Assembly (NCBI GenBank): GCA_964549655.1 | Contig: CAZJXN010000123.1 | Location: 1 to 15,921, forward strand | From: JADJNW01 sp964549655 | Lineage (GTDB): Bacteria > Bacteroidota > Bacteroidia > Chitinophagales > Saprospiraceae | Direction: 5' to 3' | Length of the DNA stretch: 15,921 bases | Shown: positions 14,778 through 15,921 of the stretch, piece by piece | How the letters are laid out: each line of letters begins with the position of its first letter | Position numbering within the stretch: the first letter of the stretch is position 1 | Made by a program: the position numbers and the translations under genes | The notes under the pieces: generated by a model | Databases searched by the model: none | What the model was told of the DNA's origin: nothing | The model's input: only the letters and a program-made list of their open reading frames with translations

Positions 14778-15572
14778 TTAAAAGAAGACTAATTTCTGCG
14801 TGATTATAAAATCAGCAGAAAGTATGGTGTATTGATACGTACCCGCAGCCGGAAACATTTCCTTCGTCAGCCGCAGGGTGTGTGCTCCGCTCGGGAAGGA
14901 TCGTTGTTCTTCATATACCGTTTGACCTTGCACATTTTGTATCAACAAACGTGCTTGTGTCGGTGTCTTTAATTCTATTTGAATTTGGGTAACGTCATGA
15001 AAAGGATTTGGAAAGCTGTCGTCCACTTTGACTAAGTGTGGCGCACTGTTGTAGGTATGGGTTTGGGTAGCTAACGTAATATTGATAGTGCCGGAATGAT
15101 ATAACGCTGGAATGGCATCCAAACTAAAGTCCGCTACTTCGCGCAGCGCAATATCATCTGTGAAAGTTAGTTGGGTAAAGGAATTAGGTCCACCTATTAC
15201 TTCGTATTCAATTGTAAAGAGTATGGTACTGTCTGCTAAAGTACGCCCTTGCAAGCTCTCATCAAACCACTGAAAAGCCAGCATCCCTGCGGTCGTTTTC
15301 GTTTTACCAAAGCTCTCTGCATTTGGGTTTCCCGACAAGGTAAAATTCTTTACTTCCCGAAAGCTCAGAATACTAGCATCCCACTTCACGGTAAATTGCA
15401 TACCTACAATTTTCTTGAAGTTCGCTATTTTAATATCAGCTTTGTAAATGGTAGATGGCTGTACAGTTGCGGTGGGAGCAATAAGAGTTATAACAGCCGA
15501 CTGCGCTTGCGAATTGCAAAGCATAGAAACGCATAGAACGCAGCACAGGAGAGCGCTTCCTAATTTTTTCAT
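14778..15572 (-). CDS. Secreted cohesin-like domain protein with T9SS type A tail
   Basis: The chosen start at 15572 gives 264 aa beginning MKKLGSALLCCVLCVSMLCNSQAQ, a clear signal peptide; an ATG 24 codons upstream would put a non-signal sequence first. The middle (about 27-170) is one cohesin-like module: FKKIVGMQFTVKWDASILSF, a Gly/Thr loop, AFQWFDES, and STILFTIEYEV. It is clearly related to the fourth module of the 1585-aa protein downstream (FKKLVSMQFTLGYDATKLTF, IWEDES). The C-terminus (about 185-264) is a T9SS type A sorting domain: DDSFPNPFHDVTQIQIEL, VQGQTVYEE, and the final strand ending KLVFF. The product should be exported and attached to, or released from, the cell surface. It may bind a dockerin-like partner, but family members in Bacteroidota need not do so. 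Confidence 0.86.
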   Translation of the reverse strand: MKKLGSALLCCVLCVSMLCNSQAQSAVITLIAPTATVQPSTIYKADIKIANFKKIVGMQFTVKWDASILSFREVKNFTLSGNPNAESFGKTKTTAGMLAFQWFDESLQGRTLADSTILFTIEYEVIGGPNSFTQLTFTDDIALREVADFSLDAIPALYHSGTINITLATQTHTYNSAPHLVKVDDSFPNPFHDVTQIQIELKTPTQARLLIQNVQGQTVYEEQRSFPSGAHTLRLTKEMFPAAGTYQYTILSADFIITQKLVFF

Positions 15573-15828
15573 GGGACTATTGATTAACTTACCAATTTCG
15601 CCACAAGATAAGAAAAAAATTATAATACCGCCGCTTATTGGCAAGTATTTTTGATGTTATATAAAAATGAATTTGAAATGTCCTATTGGAAACTGAATGA
15701 ATAGCTGTTTTTTTTTCGATGATTACATTTTACACCGTTTCCACCAAAAGCGGGCAAGCACTATCCCAATTTTCCATCCTCCCAATTTTTCCATCCAATG
15801 GTACTGGTGTTTCCTAAAATAAGAAAGA
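15573..15828. other. Upstream region of the cohesin-like gene, no recognised gene
   Basis: This gap separates the 264-aa protein gene from the terminator of the next gene upstream. It is AT-rich, with long T and A runs. A near match to the -7 box (TATCTTGT, minus strand, about 40 bases before the start codon) could be the promoter, but the upstream element is not evident. Confidence 0.4.
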
Positions 15829-15851
15829 GGAGTGACTCTAAGAGCCACTCC
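15829..15851 (-). terminator. Hairpin terminator of the gene at the right edge
   Basis: Arms GGAGTGACTCT (15829-15839) and AGAGCCACTCC (15841-15851) are complementary with one mismatch; sterically the outer GGAGTG/CACTCC part forms the stem. On the minus strand it is followed by a T-rich stretch (TCTTTCTTATTTT) and lies about 25 bases beyond the stop of the partial gene at the window edge. Confidence 0.68.
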
Positions 15852-15875
15852 CCTAACTATTCGTGTTTCGTTATA

Positions 15876-15921
15876 TTACTTCACAAGTACCATTTTCTTA
15901 GTAGCGGTGAAGTCGCCCGAC
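15876..15921 (-). CDS. C-terminal end of a T9SS type A cargo protein, cut by the window edge
   Basis: Reading in from the right edge on the minus strand gives SGDFTATKKMVLVK and a TAA stop at 15878-15876. A glycine followed by (Y/F)xATKKxVxxK is the usual last strand of a T9SS type A sorting domain. A terminator follows, which supports a real gene end. Nothing can be said about the rest of the protein. With the two minus-strand surface-protein genes that follow, it extends the cluster of secreted proteins to the right. Confidence 0.75.
   Translation of the reverse strand, partial: SGDFTATKKMVLVK

Noticed and set aside
15572..15644. Upstream start for the 264-aa cohesin-like protein
   Set aside because: The extra 24 residues would precede a typical signal peptide beginning MKKLGS; the start at 15572 is preferred.

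Overview
The window looks like chromosome from a member of the Bacteroidota. Four proteins end in type IX secretion (T9SS) sorting domains, of type A or type B. A PorP/SprF-family outer-membrane protein is present, and the initiator tRNA has a -33/-7 promoter of the Bacteroidota type (TTG...TAnnTTTG). Genus and class cannot be fixed from the sequence alone.

Left part (1-1976). A large serine recombinase, cut off by the left edge, runs rightward and converges on an initiator tRNA-Met gene on the minus strand. That tRNA gene is split in its anticodon loop by a 674-nt group I intron resembling cyanobacterial subgroup IC3 tRNA introns. The intron carries a 149-codon PD-(D/E)XK homing endonuclease of the I-Ssp6803I type. 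Promoter, both exons, intron core, endonuclease and tRNA terminator are all readable. This is the most notable system in the window.

Middle part (2095-8554). A 797-aa secreted protein contains a lysyl-oxidase domain with its copper histidines and cofactor-forming Lys/Tyr pair, a dockerin-like motif and a T9SS type A tail. It is followed by a 455-bp gap with palindromic repeats, an acetyl-CoA C-acetyltransferase (thiolase) with a strong 3' hairpin, the fossil start of a DUF4058 gene, and a DNA/RNA non-specific endonuclease. A 946-bp gene-free stretch then holds two minus-strand terminators, two pairs of direct repeats and short 7-bp-period tracts.

Right part (8555-15921, all minus strand). 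In transcription order these are: the last 14 codons of a T9SS type A cargo protein; a 264-aa cohesin-like protein with a type A tail; a 1585-aa surface protein (four cohesin-like modules, about eleven SprB-like repeats, type B tail); and a PorP/SprF-family protein. Type B cargo next to PorP/SprF is a recurrent T9SS arrangement and suggests cell-surface attachment or secretion of the giant protein. Cohesin-like modules here and a dockerin-like motif in the lysyl-oxidase protein raise the possibility, by inference only, of a surface assembly.
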